From NCBI GenBank assembly GCA_000149265.1, contig CH003387.1, positions 1,712 to 65,711 on the forward strand: 64,000 nt of DNA, given 5' to 3'. This document shows, piece by piece, positions 32,421-45,989 of the stretch. The notes below the pieces were generated by a model. It was not told the DNA's origin. It was given only the letters and a program-made list of their open reading frames with translations, and did no database searches. The number at the start of each line of letters is the position of its first letter. Positions within the stretch are counted from its first letter, which is position 1. This stretch comes from Ciona savignyi. Taxonomy: Eukaryota > Chordata > Ascidiacea > Phlebobranchia > Cionidae. The translations under genes were made by a program, and so were the position numbers.

Positions 32421-34817
32421 AGCACAAAGCAAGCAAGAAGTGATGGACTGATTTATAAATCAATCATTATAATCAAGTACTGTGCGTTGTTAAAATGAAA
32501 ATACATTACGCTTTTTAATATTGCTCATTTAATGAATAGGATAAGATATTGATCATCTTTCAATTATTTGACATGTCAAAAGTCCATTAAGATGCGACAG
32601 GCAGTTTTTCCACAAATCAATAATTAAATCTGATTTGCTGCAAAAAGTTTTCAAAAGACTGAAATGATGCCCCAATTTAAAGGAAGTTTATGTCAATGGC
32701 CAATCATTCGAACGATAGTAGTTGTTTCTACAGTGATATATTTTTCCAGTCAAATGTGGCCGCAAGTTAACACCTCTTCCACGCCATAAAATTCTTGGTT
32801 AGATCTCCATATTTAATTAAACCACGTGTTGTAAATATTTCCAAGCTGGACACATTCTGCTTGAAATGTGGTTCATCTAAGCTGTAGCGATAATAGATTT
32901 GCAGCCGAACAACGATAGCTACCAACATAAATCAATATACGAGAAAACTCGGAAAAACTAACATAAGTGACACGTCACATAATGCCTTTGGTTGTTAATG
33001 CCATAATTATAGAATTTGCCCTCCGATAGCTAAAGGGGCGAAATGCAACGCGACCATTTAAAAAACCTCGGGTAAAAAATCGATCCAGGTTTAAATTCAT
33101 ACAAAAACAAACGACCTTTAGTTTAAACATATTTCGCAATATAGTTCAAGTGTGGCGTCAGAAAAGGCCTATTTTGACGTGGTACTTTTTACATGCTGGT
33201 ATGACGTGATCTTTCAAGAGACTCATCAAAGACGAACGAGCCTGGAAACAAAGAAATTTATCAACAATCTAAAATTGTTCTAAAAGGCACAGTGTTTAGA
33301 ACAGGGGGTATGATATTCACGTTTATCCCTGTGAATGGGTAAACCAAGGTGGTTAACACACAGGCAATCGTCAGATCACCTCGCGCCCATCGTCGGGTTA
33401 CCAGAGCTATTGCAGTGTGTTGTATATGATAGACACGTTCCTTCAATTTGATAGAACTTATTAATCCACCGGGTTCGGGAAATGACCGTTAAATGCCTTG
33501 CCCAAGAACACAACCGACTAGCTAGCGACTAGTTTCGAATCTGCAACCTTTCCGGTAATAAGGTTGCACTAAACCACTAGACTGGTTAGTCGAATATAAG
33601 ACTTGGATGATATAAATAAAATAATTCTATGCACAAAAGACGTCACAATTACCTCTCTGACGTCGATCAATCGTTTCATTTTTACGTCACGCCAATTCCA
33701 ATCGATGACGACAGCACGTGTGTGAGCTAGAGATATTCCACCTGTGGGAAACCGGGGTTGAAAATGTGTGGTCTGTGGGGCAAATCATATACTTTTGCAC
33801 TTGGAACCAATAGAACGGCGGGTTATAATTGGTAGCTCGACCTAAACAGGGTTGATGTACATGGAAATGATGGCAAAGAAGGGGTAAGCCCTGCGCTAAT
33901 AATCACTTATTGGTTTTATCACAGGAGTATATAGTTGGGGTTGTAAGTTACCATTGAGAACGAGTTTGTGGTGTAGTGAGAAAAATTGTGTCAATCATGA
34001 AGTCTGTAATGCACGTAGCCGCAAAAAGGTTCTGGTTTTAACCCGATTTTCACGTATGGTTAGGTTGTAGGAAATGACTCGTTTGACATCCTTGCGCTTG
34101 TAGCGAGTAGCTTTATAACGATTGTAGTGTGACACACGAATTAACAACGTCGCCAACACTTTATCCAACAATAACAACAACACTCAAAACGTGCAATAAA
34201 ATAAAGCACTTTTACGATTGCAATGTATTTAAGATGAAAACACGAATACAAATGAACACTTGTATACAAAATCACGTTAAGACGACTGTACGGTTTGGCA
34301 GCACACGATAAGCACCGGGTCAATTGGCAAAACACAAAGGTGCCAAACCCTCTTTTAACAAGAAGTCATTTAAACACTGATATCGTTAAAAAAGGGAAAA
34401 TAATGAAAGAAATGGTTTAATAAATGAAAAAAGTACGCACGATTTGAATGCGTTTCGACCAGTAATTGTTATATAATAAGAAGTGTAAGATTTCGGCCTC
34501 AAACACGAAAGATGTAGCACGATCTGCACGGTATGCACAAAGCAACCTCAAACACGAAAGATGTAGCACGATCTGCACGGTATGCACAAAGCAACCTTCA
34601 GCATGAAGATTATGATGGCCAGGGCAGGTTGTCTTTGATCTGACATTTTCGTTTTAATTAATTGTAAAGTAATCAGCATATTTTGGCGAACTAACATAAT
34701 TTTGTACTCAAATCCAATCATTCGTGAGCTTAGTACGAGTCGCTTCGAAGATTTGTTTTTCTGAAACTAATCGTTGAAAATCCAAATCTGATATTTTGTT
34801 TTACAAATTCTGGAACA
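32421..34817. other. Intergenic region between LCCL gene and LDLa receptor gene
   Basis: The two genes converge here. It holds a minus-oriented SINE copy at 33305-33590 and an exact tandem duplication of 49 bp at 34497-34545 and 34546-34594. I see no other gene; short open frames lack motifs. Confidence 0.55.
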
Positions 34818-36644
34818 TCAGACTGAAGTGTTTTGATTGGTCAGCGGTGATGGCGGGGCCGGAAACTCGTCGTCTGATTGGTTGGATTTTGACCCAATTG
34901 ACAACGAAGGGCTGTGATTGGTTCGTCGGGTCGACGTGGTTGAGTGATTATCGTCAATACCACTATCAACAGCAGATGGCGCTGTTGCAGAAAACGAATC
35001 GAATCCAGAAATTTTTAAATTTCGGTTCTGAAAAACAAACAAAAACATTGTTATTGGCGAATAAAATAAATTTAAAAATGAACCAAAACCAAGCATTTAC
35101 CAAATTATATGATGTTTTTTTATAGAAGTCGGTGTGTGTATTGGTTGCGTTAACCACTCGGCCACACAACCGTATTAGTTGTCATACTCACCGAATTGGA
35201 TCTACAAACCGACTCCACCACGCCATCTAGCGGTACGTCGTAATACATCTGCGAAACTCGGACTGGAGTTCTCTCTTTTCGTCTTCGTGGAATCCATTTG
35301 CCTGGTGGAGAGTGAGAAGTAAAATTAACTTTTTACTGGATGACGCACCGATTGACAACAAACCCGGGGACACAATAAGTGAGGACGGGTTCAAAGGCCC
35401 AAATATAATATCATGTCTATGATAGTGTGCGTTATAACACTTTATGATCTATTTCGCTAACCAGGATTATCTACATAATAATGACACCATCATCTATCTA
35501 ACCAGTTCCAACCTGTTTTACGTCTCCGTTCACTGCAGCAGAAGACGCAGAGCACAATAAGAATGATTAGAATGAAGGCAGCAGCGCAAGCCAGGGATAT
35601 GATGATGGCCAAGCTTAGACCAGCTGTCCTTGGTTGGTGGGTGGGAAGTGTGGAGTCGGAATTCGTGGTGCGATCCTTGGTGGTCGTTGTGCTATGTGAC
35701 GCCATAGTTGTCTCTGTACATAAAGGGCATTGTGAGTTAATATTAATAATTGGTGCCAATTTCGAAATGACCAAAAGCGATTGCTTAATAACATTGATGC
35801 ATGTTTACACTCATCGGCCCCGTGTGATAACAATGAAAGGAGGGTATTACACGTGCAATTATCAGATTATATCACGTCCATTGTCACTTTACCTGGGTAG
35901 TCCATTGTCACTTTACATTACCATTGTCACTTTACCTGGGTTTAACCACTGGTTAACGAACTTTAGCAGAGCTATTGCAGTGTATATGTCTAAGACAATA
36001 TTTTCATCAGGTTATTGATCCACTTGCGTTCAGACAACGTGCGCAAAGTTACTTTCCCAAATACACAACCGATTGATTTCAATCCCACCCCCCTTCGGCC
36101 GATAGTACGATGCTATACCATTCAGCCAACTGGGCACACGACATATTACATTGCACTTATTCCGAAGTTATCTGAACTTGGATCAAGTTTCCAACGGTTT
36201 CCATGCAATTATTCAGACGGTATATCAAAACGATTTCAAAAATAATCATAATTACCTGAAGTCTCTCGTTCAGTAGTAAATGATTCGTATTGTGTTGTCA
36301 CAATCCCCACTGATGATTTCATAGTTGTATATTGTGACGCAGTGGTTGGATATTCGTTGGAAGGTTCTGTTGTTCGTAACGCAGTAGTTTCGCTGTCGCC
36401 GCTATGTTCTTGCGTTGTCGCCTCGATTAATTCCGTTGTTTGTTCGTCTGTTGTCATTTGTGTGTCTGAAGATGTTGGTGTTGTTTCGTAAGTTGTTGTT
36501 GTCGTCATTTCCGCCAAGCACTCGGGACAAGTTTCACTTTGGTTCACGAATCTCCACGACCCGCGTACGTCATGATAATCCTCCACTTGGTGACAGTAGT
36601 GGGCAGCAACGTTGGCGCCGGATTTGTCGACACATTCTCGGCTT
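34818..36644 (-). CDS. LDLa receptor exons 5-8: TSP1 end, Thr-rich stalk, membrane helix, cytoplasmic tail
   Basis: Exon 36256-36644 begins phase 2, finishing RTRSREC, then HYCHQVEDYHD and CPEC before a stretch rich in Thr (TTTTTYETTPTSS). Exon 35513-35713 has more Thr and the membrane helix. Exons 35192-35301 and 34818-35027 form a tail of about 105-110 residues with basic RRRKER, a YDVP motif of the SH2-ligand kind and Ser-rich sequence ending in NTSV and TGA at 34818-34820. The frame at 35513-35713 also reads on to a stop at 35490, so a short-tail form by intron retention is possible. Confidence 0.75.
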
Positions 36645-39600
36645 CTGCAGAACAAGTTAAGACTATTTACGATTCTAACACGGAAATCTAGTGACTACAT
36701 ATTCTATAGACTACACAATAGCACGTTTCGACTGTTTAAAATGTTTCTGTAAAGCAGATAGGGCAGGTGATCGAAGGTATGTAGTTTCGAAACCAGTTAC
36801 TAGCTGGCTAGTTCTCCTTGGGTAAGGCACTTCGCTGACATTTGATAAACTCGGTGGATTAATGAATTCTACTGAATTGGTTGCAACATCTTAATCATAT
36901 TTAACACATTGCAATAGCACCGGTCACCCGACACAGAGCACAAGGTCATCTGACTGCCCGGGTTTAATGTCATGTGGCCAAATAATTAACGCCACCAATA
37001 CATATACCGACTTTCATAGAAAAAAAACGGTTTTAACAACAAGAACCATCATAACTTCAAAACTAAGCCCGGTAAAAATGTGGTTATGTGGTTCTCCTAT
37101 TAATTGCGGTAAATAGAAACATCCAGCCCCAAACTACCTTGTCCTGGCACATGGAGTTGGCGTTCCACACGAACTCCAACCCGCCCACTCCCGCCATCTG
37201 AAGCAATTCTCCTCGTCCAATCCGTTCAAGCAATCCACGTATCCATCGCACACTCTGAACGACCCCACACACTCAGCTGTGGTCGTGTTCACTCCGGGGG
37301 ATTTGGTGTCCTCTCGGGAGAAGACGGAACAGCGGAACTGGTGGAGGCAATACCTGCAGTTGTGCTCGTCCGAACCGTCCATGCACTGCTTCGTGCCGTC
37401 GCATACCTGGGATGAGTGGTCAGGTTAACAAGACTGTATACACGGTTATAGTGATATTTTATATCACAGCTTGGTCAGAGTGTTGTATATCAGTGCCTAT
37501 GCTAAGTCTAAGTTTTTACCAAATAAAAAGGAATTTAGCATTTTGCAAATTTACTGGCTGTGAGACACTTCGATATACTGGCTGCGAGACACTTCGCTAA
37601 TATAATATTAAATGTATATTGCTTGTCAGAAGATCTCGGGTACAAACAAGTTGTGGAATAGTATATGATTATGTTTTGTACAGCCAGATATATATTATCC
37701 AATGTTGCCACCGCATTATAAAACAAGACGACTTGCTGAAACTACTGTACGGTTAAATCTTGCTTAAACTAGAGTTTTCAAATCTAACAATATTAAAAAC
37801 CAGCATAAGGGGGAAATAATGATGGCAAAGATGGTGACCTTCCTACATACAGTCGATACCGAATATAAACACATGAGTAAGTGACCATGGAAAGTATACA
37901 ACCCTCACCTGCGACTGAGGTATACATCGTGGGTGGGCTCCTCCACATAAGAAGCCATCACACCATCCGCCATACCAGTTACAACCGGTTTCATCCAACC
38001 CTAACTCGCAATCTTTGCGACCGTCACAAACCTAAATAACATAAAACACAACGAAAAATATTTATTATCTGCGTTAAGAATCGATCCCAGCCTCTGTGGG
38101 TTGATCGTATTTGATAAATATCACAAAACCAACTGGCCTTAGAGAGTAAAAATAGTAATGAACTTTGTTTAAACTGCACTGACAACATACGCAGTATTTA
38201 ATAGGGTGTGCATCAATAAAGTAAAATTGCTATCTTGTGCAGCGCTCAGTATTAGTTCCGATAACCCAAATGTGGCCGGACGGTAATTTAAAATAGTATG
38301 CGTTATGACACACTATGATATTTTGTTAACCAGTGCTACCCAGAAATCTATATAAATTAATATGCAATGTAAAGCTACTAGTAGGTTTTCCTTCACAAAT
38401 ATTACCTGATCAGTGCCAACACAAGGTTCAATGTCATGGTACTGACTGCACGAGAACCTGTTGGTACCGTTACACGCACCACAATTCAGTTCATCACTCC
38501 CATCTGTGCATTGCTTCACACCATCACACTGTGTGAAAATAAGACAAGTTGATGAACGTCGTATTATTTAACTCTGAGCCATCTATTCATATATTGCGAT
38601 TATAACCACCAGGCCAGATTGTGGCTTGTTCCTTTGTAACAATAAAAAAGATACATTGTTCCATTTGATCATCATAATTACAAGAAAGAAACATAGCTAT
38701 CGACTGATGTAAGGTCAGTTAGGATTTAAACGCACGCTTTGATTGTAGTTTAATGTACTATGATGGCTTTAAAAACTCACTATGCCATGATATTCACTTG
38801 GACAATATATTTATCTATTGAAATGACATCGGAAGCTTTTCCCATTGTAAATGTAAATGAACATCTATTTAAACATTGTTTGGTTTATTTTGATTGAGTA
38901 CAAGTGAGTACAACTTTATTTGAATAAAAGAACTAAAACTAATCTAATAAAATATTTATAACTTTAAAGTTATATTTAAATTTTCGGATAAAAGACGCAA
39001 CAGATCAAAATATCAGCCCAGATCACCAATAAGACGGATCACGCATCTTAACGCAATATATTCACGCGCAGCACGCGCTAAAAGAACGTGCATTTAAACG
39101 CATAGGTACTGTTAGTCGTGGGGCGCACCCGCATGTAATTGTTCTAATACGCCAAAACCGTTTATTGTCTTTCGTCTGATAAGTTCTGTTGTTGGACAGC
39201 AGTACGTAGCGACGTCATTATTTCAAATATCAACAAAATAAATCCACAAATTACGAAGCGAAGTTTCGTTTTATCTTGTTTTTACCAATAATTATCTGAC
39301 TTTCACGTTTTCTGCAAATTCTTAGTCAGGCCGGTTAGCTCGACTGTGGGCAGAGATAATCTGACGTTTGTCCGAGTGAAACATTTTCCCGCGTTTACCC
39401 ATTAACGAGGATAATACATGTGAATTCTATCCTTTACTGTGGAATTATCTTGGCGAGTTAAAATGGCGTCGTTTTTCTGTTTGTTTTCTTGTCGCCATGA
39501 CACGTGACTTTTTACTGCAACGAAGAGTTTATCGAAAAGGTTTACCTTCCATTATGTACTTAATAATTATGCTACACGATTTGTGCATAAAACTAACCAA

Positions 39601-41056
39601 TTAAATTGTCAACTAGCACGATTATGCAAATTAGCTGAGTGGAAACTCACACGTACTGGCGAGTGTTGTCTAAAAGACAGGGACGTTACTTCACATCGTC
39701 TTTCCCATGATACGAATTTATATTGAAACATGACTAAGGGATGTTGCTGAATTCAAGTGCTGATTAACAATCTGTAGATGGGACAGGCGAGATGTCTTTA
39801 ATCGACATTTTTAACTTATTTTTATAATTTGTTCTTCTTGTATGATTGTTTAAAGCAACATTATCAAAGTAGCTTCTACTGGAAATATTTCTTCGATGGT
39901 TTACATATATAATCGTGGTAATTTAGTTTTAACCAATTAACCGTACTAATTGTGCTTTGGGGCCACGATTATTTTTTAAGTATTTTTATTCCTGACATTT
40001 AACGGGCTACATATATCGTCCATATTGATTTTACCATGCTATTTATAAATCCCTTATTGAGCATTCCTTAACTATTTCTTATTTGGAAGCAATTCTACTA
40101 GTTTATAGGTAATAAACTGAAACTGTAAATATTTCTTTATAGTTTTAGAAACAAAAGAAATTTTGAAATTAGCGCTTTTCGAATATTTCTCCCACGTTTT
40201 AGAGAGTTCCTTTTATTTCACGTTTATAACGAAGTGTTAATAACCCGAGTCGTTTTACGAGATACGAAATCGCCGCGTGATTAACCTTTTCCGCTGTGAC
40301 TAATTAGGTCGGAATTTTCTAAATTAACTTATTAGATTTCGGATATTTAGTGGACAGCTGTAAAATGGCTGGAAAGATGGGTCAATTGTTTTATATCCTG
40401 GCGGGTAGGAACAAAGTTGAGACTGTTTGATAACTCATGTCCATGATATATGTATATAGCACCTGGACAATACACTCTAATCACGACACAGGTTGGAGCA
40501 ATGTAAAGTGGCTTGCTCAGGTGCACAGTAATACACCTCATGCCCACAATCAAGTCGATGGAGTTATATATTACGTTGTTGGGTAATCACATGACTTTAT
40601 TGACGTTGGAGGACTCACCACTGGAGCCGCAATTTTTGTACTATGGATTTTCGACTATTTGGCAAAAACGGAAAAAGGGGTTGTGTTTCGAGTTGTGCGT
40701 TTGTTCTACTTTGGTCTATATTCACACACATTCAGGCAATTTAAATAAAACAAAGAATTCACCTTTTCTCCCATAGAACATGTTCCTGCGGGGTTTCTGA
40801 CGACTTCGTTGCAGCTTCCTTTTGCCAGCAGCAGCCCGTTGCAACATTCGTAGCTATCTAGTCTTCTTCTGTTTATCAATCTCGTCTGTGACGTATTCGC
40901 CGGGCACGAGACGCAAGCAAACGTAACGTCATCGTATTCCACCCATCCGTCAATGGCTATTGTGACGTCAACTAAGGAAGGCCGGCACCACCTGCGTTCT
41001 GCTGCTCCGAGACTAAACACGACGGAAATCGCGACTAAACATAGAAAATTCGACAT
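34818..41056 (-). CDS. Type I membrane protein with LDLa repeats, TSP1-like segment and Thr-rich stalk, about 572 residues
   Basis: Exons in transcript order: 40763-41056, 38406-38528, 37909-38031, 37138-37406, 36256-36644, 35513-35713, 35192-35301, 34818-35027. They join to 1,719 nt in one frame. Exon 1: signal peptide (MSNFLCLVAISVVFSLGAAE) and a Cys-rich segment I do not recognise. Exons 2-4 each start at the middle of an LDLa repeat (CDGVKQCTDGSDELNC, VCDGRKDCELGLDETGC, VCDGTKQCMDGSDEHNC, plus VCDGYVDCLNGLDEENC). A TSP1-like part follows (WREWAGWSSC, RTRSREC). Then comes a Thr-rich, probably O-glycosylated stalk, a membrane helix (LSLAIIISLACAAAFILIIL) and a tail with RRRK, QMYYDVPLD and PAPPSP. 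A receptor or adhesion role is inferred. Confidence 0.82.
36768..36970 (+). repeat. tRNA-headed SINE copy between LDLa gene exons 4 and 5
   Basis: GTAGTTTCGAAACCAGTTAC, then AACTCGGTGGATTAATGAAT, then CATTGCAATAGCACCGGTCA match the body of the copy at 17395. It is inverted with respect to the host gene. Confidence 0.6.
37138..38528 (-). CDS. LDLa exons 2-4 (38406-38528, 37909-38031, 37138-37406)
   Basis: Two exons of exactly 123 nt and one of 269 nt each begin in phase 0 at or next to the CDG motif of an LDLa repeat. Splitting the domain at CDG means each exon carries the C-terminal half of one repeat and the N-terminal half of the next. The D-x-S-D-E calcium-cage residues are intact in the repeats ending DGSDELNC and DGSDEHNC and altered to GLDE in the others. 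The last exon also starts the W-x-x-W-x-x-W TSP1-like motif. Confidence 0.8.
38529..40762. other. 2.2-kb intron of the LDLa receptor gene
   Basis: AT-rich, with a partial SINE at about 39340-39430 and a copy of the second repeat family at about 40490-40600. I looked for a further LDLa exon (minus-strand CDG/SDE motifs) and saw none. Confidence 0.5.
40763..41056 (-). CDS. LDLa receptor exon 1: signal peptide and novel Cys-rich segment
   Basis: It runs 98 codons from the ATG to a donor AAAAG/GTGAAT, phase 0. After the 19-20-residue signal there are Cys residues in CVSCPANTS, ECCNGLLLAKGSC and GTC. I do not recognise the domain; its last Cys residues may complete the first LDLa repeat started in exon 2. 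The next intron is 2.2 kb. Confidence 0.78.
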
Positions 41057-44000
41057 TTTGTGCTCTCTATCCAGCCCAAAATACTAAACTGTTTTAACTT
41101 TGTTTATCTTGGTCGCAATTTCCACAAGTTTTTGTTTTTCAAGTTAATCTTGTAACGGCCGATTAAAAATGTGGACGACTTTTTTTCTGTTTGATTCGAC
41201 TGTGCCGCAATCTTCACTTTGCTGGTTGACAAGAATTAACAAATCTTCCAAAAGTTTCCAATTAACGGCAATATGATGTTCTATGTATCTTTTGTTCGCT
41301 GTGGTCAAAATGAAAAAATTCTAAAAATAGTCGACTTAAATTTATTAAAACCTTGTCATAGAAATATACCTAACAAATAAAAAACTATATTTTAGAATTC
41401 CTACGCGGATCAAGGTATGCAGTGAATGTCTGGGTGTCCATCTACACTTAATTACTTCATACGCAAATTCTGTATTTGCATATATTTCCTAAAAAATGTT
41501 GTACTTATTTAAACATAATATTACATCTAATAACATAAATATACTGATATCAAATACGCCTTCTTTCTGTTGTTATCTGCATGTTTCTATTTCGCCCAAT
41601 AACAACCATACTACATACATATTTCGTGCGGTAACGAAAAAACCAAACATTTTGAATTATTAAACACCCGATAGATCATGGTCACTACATATATGTGGTT
41701 ACGTAGCTATCTGTCCATATATACATATATAATACTTGTCTGAAACCCATTAAAACGACCGACACTGTATAAGATACACCTGCGATAACTTGTACAATCT
41801 ACTGCATGTGATATTCCAACAAACCCCGTGTTTATACCCAACCACGAATAAGGCCAGTTACCCACTGCCGGGATAAAATAAAAAGTTTAAATCATCCATT
41901 GTAACAGAACGGATTCCTAATCCAATAATCAAACAAGCAATCCACTAATTGACACGTAATTGGCATGTTTAACAACAGCTGGCATCGACAGGGAACAAAT
42001 ATTGAAACTAAAGACTCCAAACTAATAAACATGTGATACAGATGTTGCAGATTAATTTCAACCTTATGGGTGGTCACAAGGTGCGCAGCAATATATCTTG
42101 TGCTCGCAGTCGGGGTTCTTCAGCTCTTACAATTATAAATATGATTCTAACTTATCACTGTACACATCGGACGCAATTGCAAAACAGCATGCAACTCAAG
42201 ATATAGAGTGCGCACATACACAAAACAGCAGAGCTATACTGATATAGTTAAAAGATCCTGATGTCTTGATAACGAGAAATCGTTGTTTTACCACCATTGC
42301 CCTAATTCGTCTGACATTATTTCTTTTACTATGACATATAAAGCTATTTAATGCGATTTAAACCGGGACATTGGATTGAATCCAGCCCCAGCTATCAATA
42401 AAACACTATCCTGAACTCAATTACTATCTCGCTAATTACATTGTGTTTACATAGCGATGATGCGGGTACCATAAACCTATTTTCTTCTTTCCTTGCTGAA
42501 TTGTAGATGAATTGTATATTTTTGTACAACTAACGAAGTCACCCGTTTTTCTATTTCCTGCGATTATATCTCTGTTCTTTTTCATGTGATATTTGTACCT
42601 TGAAAACAAACTCAAGTCTACCTGATGAAAAGCGGCTGTATTTTGCTATTTTTCTTTTACTGCGATTCTGTTTGATGCATTAAATCTGCTTTCGGACTTT
42701 AAGATCATCGTGGTATTAATCATAATTAACTTGGGAGAAGCAAAATGCAATCTTCCATCTGCACAAGAAACTGACATTTTATTTTTAAAATTTGTTGCTA
42801 GTCATGTCGCTTCTCAACCGCCTTTTTCTTCGCTCGCAAATAGAAGCGAAATCAGAGATTTATAAACGACAAGAATCGGGGAAGAGATATCGTTTTCATC
42901 GACCACGTATCACATTTTCCGCCGCCATTCGACACTTCAAAGTCGGTGGCTTGCAACCTGACGCCTCGATGCCAAACCAGAAATTGCGCGGGCCGGAATC
43001 AAAAAGTGTTGCCAGATAATTTCACTTAAGTGTTTCCCAGAAAAATCTTTACCGTTAAAATCTACTTAATTCGTTTTTTTAGATGTTGAAAATACGACAA
43101 TAATTACTTTTTATCTGGTATTACTGTTTTTAAATTAAAATATTTGCAATAAAGGAAAATATTTAAAACAGCGAAAATGGTAAAAACAAAGGTATTTGAA
43201 AAAAACTCCACAAAAAAACTGTTTAAGTCGCCACGACTTGTCAAACTAACATGGTAGATTATACGATTTCGTGTAATACCCACTTTACAATCACCCACCA
43301 CCGTATAATCTAATTAACACAATTATAGCATTACACATTTAAGCTCTCAAATGGCGTATAATTCGATTACTTACACACGTTAATTGTTTATACATAGATA
43401 GACACACTTAAAAGGAACTTATTCTTAGATTATTTTTTGTTTACTTTAATTCTGCCATAATATCTGGGAAACGAAAAGTTATTTTTATTTTAGCAACTGT
43501 GTTTATGTATTCGATACTTATTGATGTCTAACAACTCGCTTTTCCTGCTTATATGGTGTAACGAACAATAAATGTTCCTTCTGTTGCAATAAAAGAACAA
43601 ACTAAAAACCTTGCTTTCACGTCTCAGACTTTCGTTTCGAAAATGTTGACCAACCGACCAACAAAACTAATATATTGTAACAAAACGTTGGTGCAGTTTT
43701 GACTTTGCGTGAATAATTCAGGAACGAAGAAGAACGGCTGCTGGACGCTGGTTTGGAGAAAGAGAAACCAACTAATGATATTGCGGATTTCTTATTAAAA
43801 AAAAAATAATTGTTTTTTCATTCGGTGGAATAATAAGCAGCTGGCTCAGGCATTCTGTGCACCTGTCCATCTGCTGCTTTATTTGAAAACATATCAAATC
43901 AAAGATCACGACCCGTGTATCTTCGCCACCTTTGTAAAGTCCTGGTTATATATTTGTACACATATTAATGAACTTAAGCACACCACCTGTCTATCTGCGC

Positions 44001-45989
44001 CACATTACCAAGTCGCGAATACAATAATTCAAACACAGCTGCACCCAGCTAAAACAGTGGCCTCAATGTATGTCTGCCGGTCTGTGATTGAAATCGAAAT
44101 AATTGTGATTTAACTACAAACCACAATCGAACGAACTCAATCGAACTTGCGGACGCAGTTCAACAATTTCAAACTTTTCCTTTCAAAATAACAACAAACT
44201 GAAACCTGCATCGTGCGACCGACAACCGGCATGACGTGCCAACATTATGTGACGTAACAATCAATCAGCACCTTATAAGCGAAACACCGATTTTTCGACC
44301 CAACGTGACCTGCACCTAAATGCACCCGACATCCAATACGTACCAGGAACTACATTATTACGGCATTTTTTTCTTTATTATTTACTGAACTTTTTCTAAA
44401 AAATAATATGTAATATATTTAACAATGATTTCAACTTAAAACGTCACAAAAGAGAAACTTTGTTGAAAGTAAAAATACAGTTTGGCCATCAAGCAGTAAT
44501 TTCTCCACTTTTATAGCCGATATCACTAAGTGGGCTTAACTCTTTGATGTACGTTGTCATATTACGAAAAGTAGACAGTTTAACACGCATTTTAAGGTTT
44601 TAAATTTCACTAAGTTATAAAAATAAAAATTGACCAATAAAGATCACTCGGCTTTTAAAGGGAATAAAAACCAGTTTAATCCAAAATGATCCACTAAGAA
44701 ACATCGCACAGACCTGGCTGTGGCTCGCTTATAAAGGTACAGCATGTCCAGTCTGCAATCTGCACAAAACCGCGAAAAAATAAAAATAATCTCTTACAGA
44801 ACCGCGATTTTATAGAAAGAACAATGACGTAATCACTTACGTCACAAATACAGCGCGGTACGGAATCGCGCCGATTCTCGATCCCATGACACTGGACACC
44901 GCGATTATTCCTTTGTTCTCTTACTGTGACGACATATTAAAACAATGTTGGGGGTGATGACGAAACAGATACGGATTCTAGAATATGAAGACGAATAGCG
45001 CGAAGAATATCTGAATGACCAGAGCTGCTGAAGTTGATCATCGATTCTTTTGAATCCAACTTACCAAGGCAACCAATGTTGATCGTCTTATCCAAGGACA
45101 ACCGACCGGGGGGGAATCAAACCCCAAACCCACCTGACCATGACCTTCGAGGACAACCACTAGTCTAACGTGGACGCGTTGTTCGCAACTATTATGTTGG
45201 AACAAATCCTCGTGCATTGCTATACAGATATACCGGGGATTGTATGGCAATACATGTACTTAGATGAGGTCACTACAACCACCCTTTTTTATCGCGCCTA
45301 GCATCGATCCCGGCCCCTTTGAGTTACTAGCCTGATCCTCTGTTTGATGCCCAAAACGCGTTATTTAAATTATTGGCTGGGAACTTGAAAAAAACTACCA
45401 TAAGAATGCGGTTATTAACTTGTATGGTAAACAGTAAAATTGGCGAAGTTTATTTTTAAGAAAACGTAATAAAACAGCCAAATATGTCCACTTGTGTACC
45501 GAAAACTAAATTGGTAACATGCAAATATTTGCCGAAAATTTGAATTTCCATATAATTTGCGTTTAAAATCTGAAAAAAATCCGTCGAAAAATCCGATCGC
45601 AAAATTGATGCAACAAAAATCCTAAATTGGTTGATTTTTATGGAATCAATATTTTTAATTGTCGTGTTGACGCGTTTCGATTCTATGAATCGCGAAGCTT
45701 TTGAATTCTGATCGCAAAATAAGGCTTGTGAATATAATGACGTCATACGGGATTTTCTCGCTTTAGATTTTGAGTCAGATAATTGTATCCGGACCGAGTA
45801 TTGTTACGTCAGGAAGTGCGACAATAAAATGAGCGATATCGAATCTACTCCTTTGTATGGACGTTATGATGACGTCACGAAATGACGTAATTACCCTAAA
45901 CAATTTTTTTTAATAATTTGTAATTGAATTTAAATTGGAATACCATTTTACACAATATTTTTTGAAACAAACTTATAACAATAAATTAC
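41057..45989. other. Long gene-free interval
   Basis: About 4.9 kb, AT-rich, with no coding motif I can support. It should contain the last exon or exons of the CMSS1 gene if that gene is complete, but I could not find the family's D-W-x-W-R-D motif. A tRNA-like SINE remnant lies at about 45040-45250. Confidence 0.45.

Noticed and set aside
45456..45746. Minus-strand frame considered as the last CMSS1 exon
   Set aside because: It lacks the D-W-x-W-R-D and R-R-M motifs expected there and has no acceptor in the required phase.
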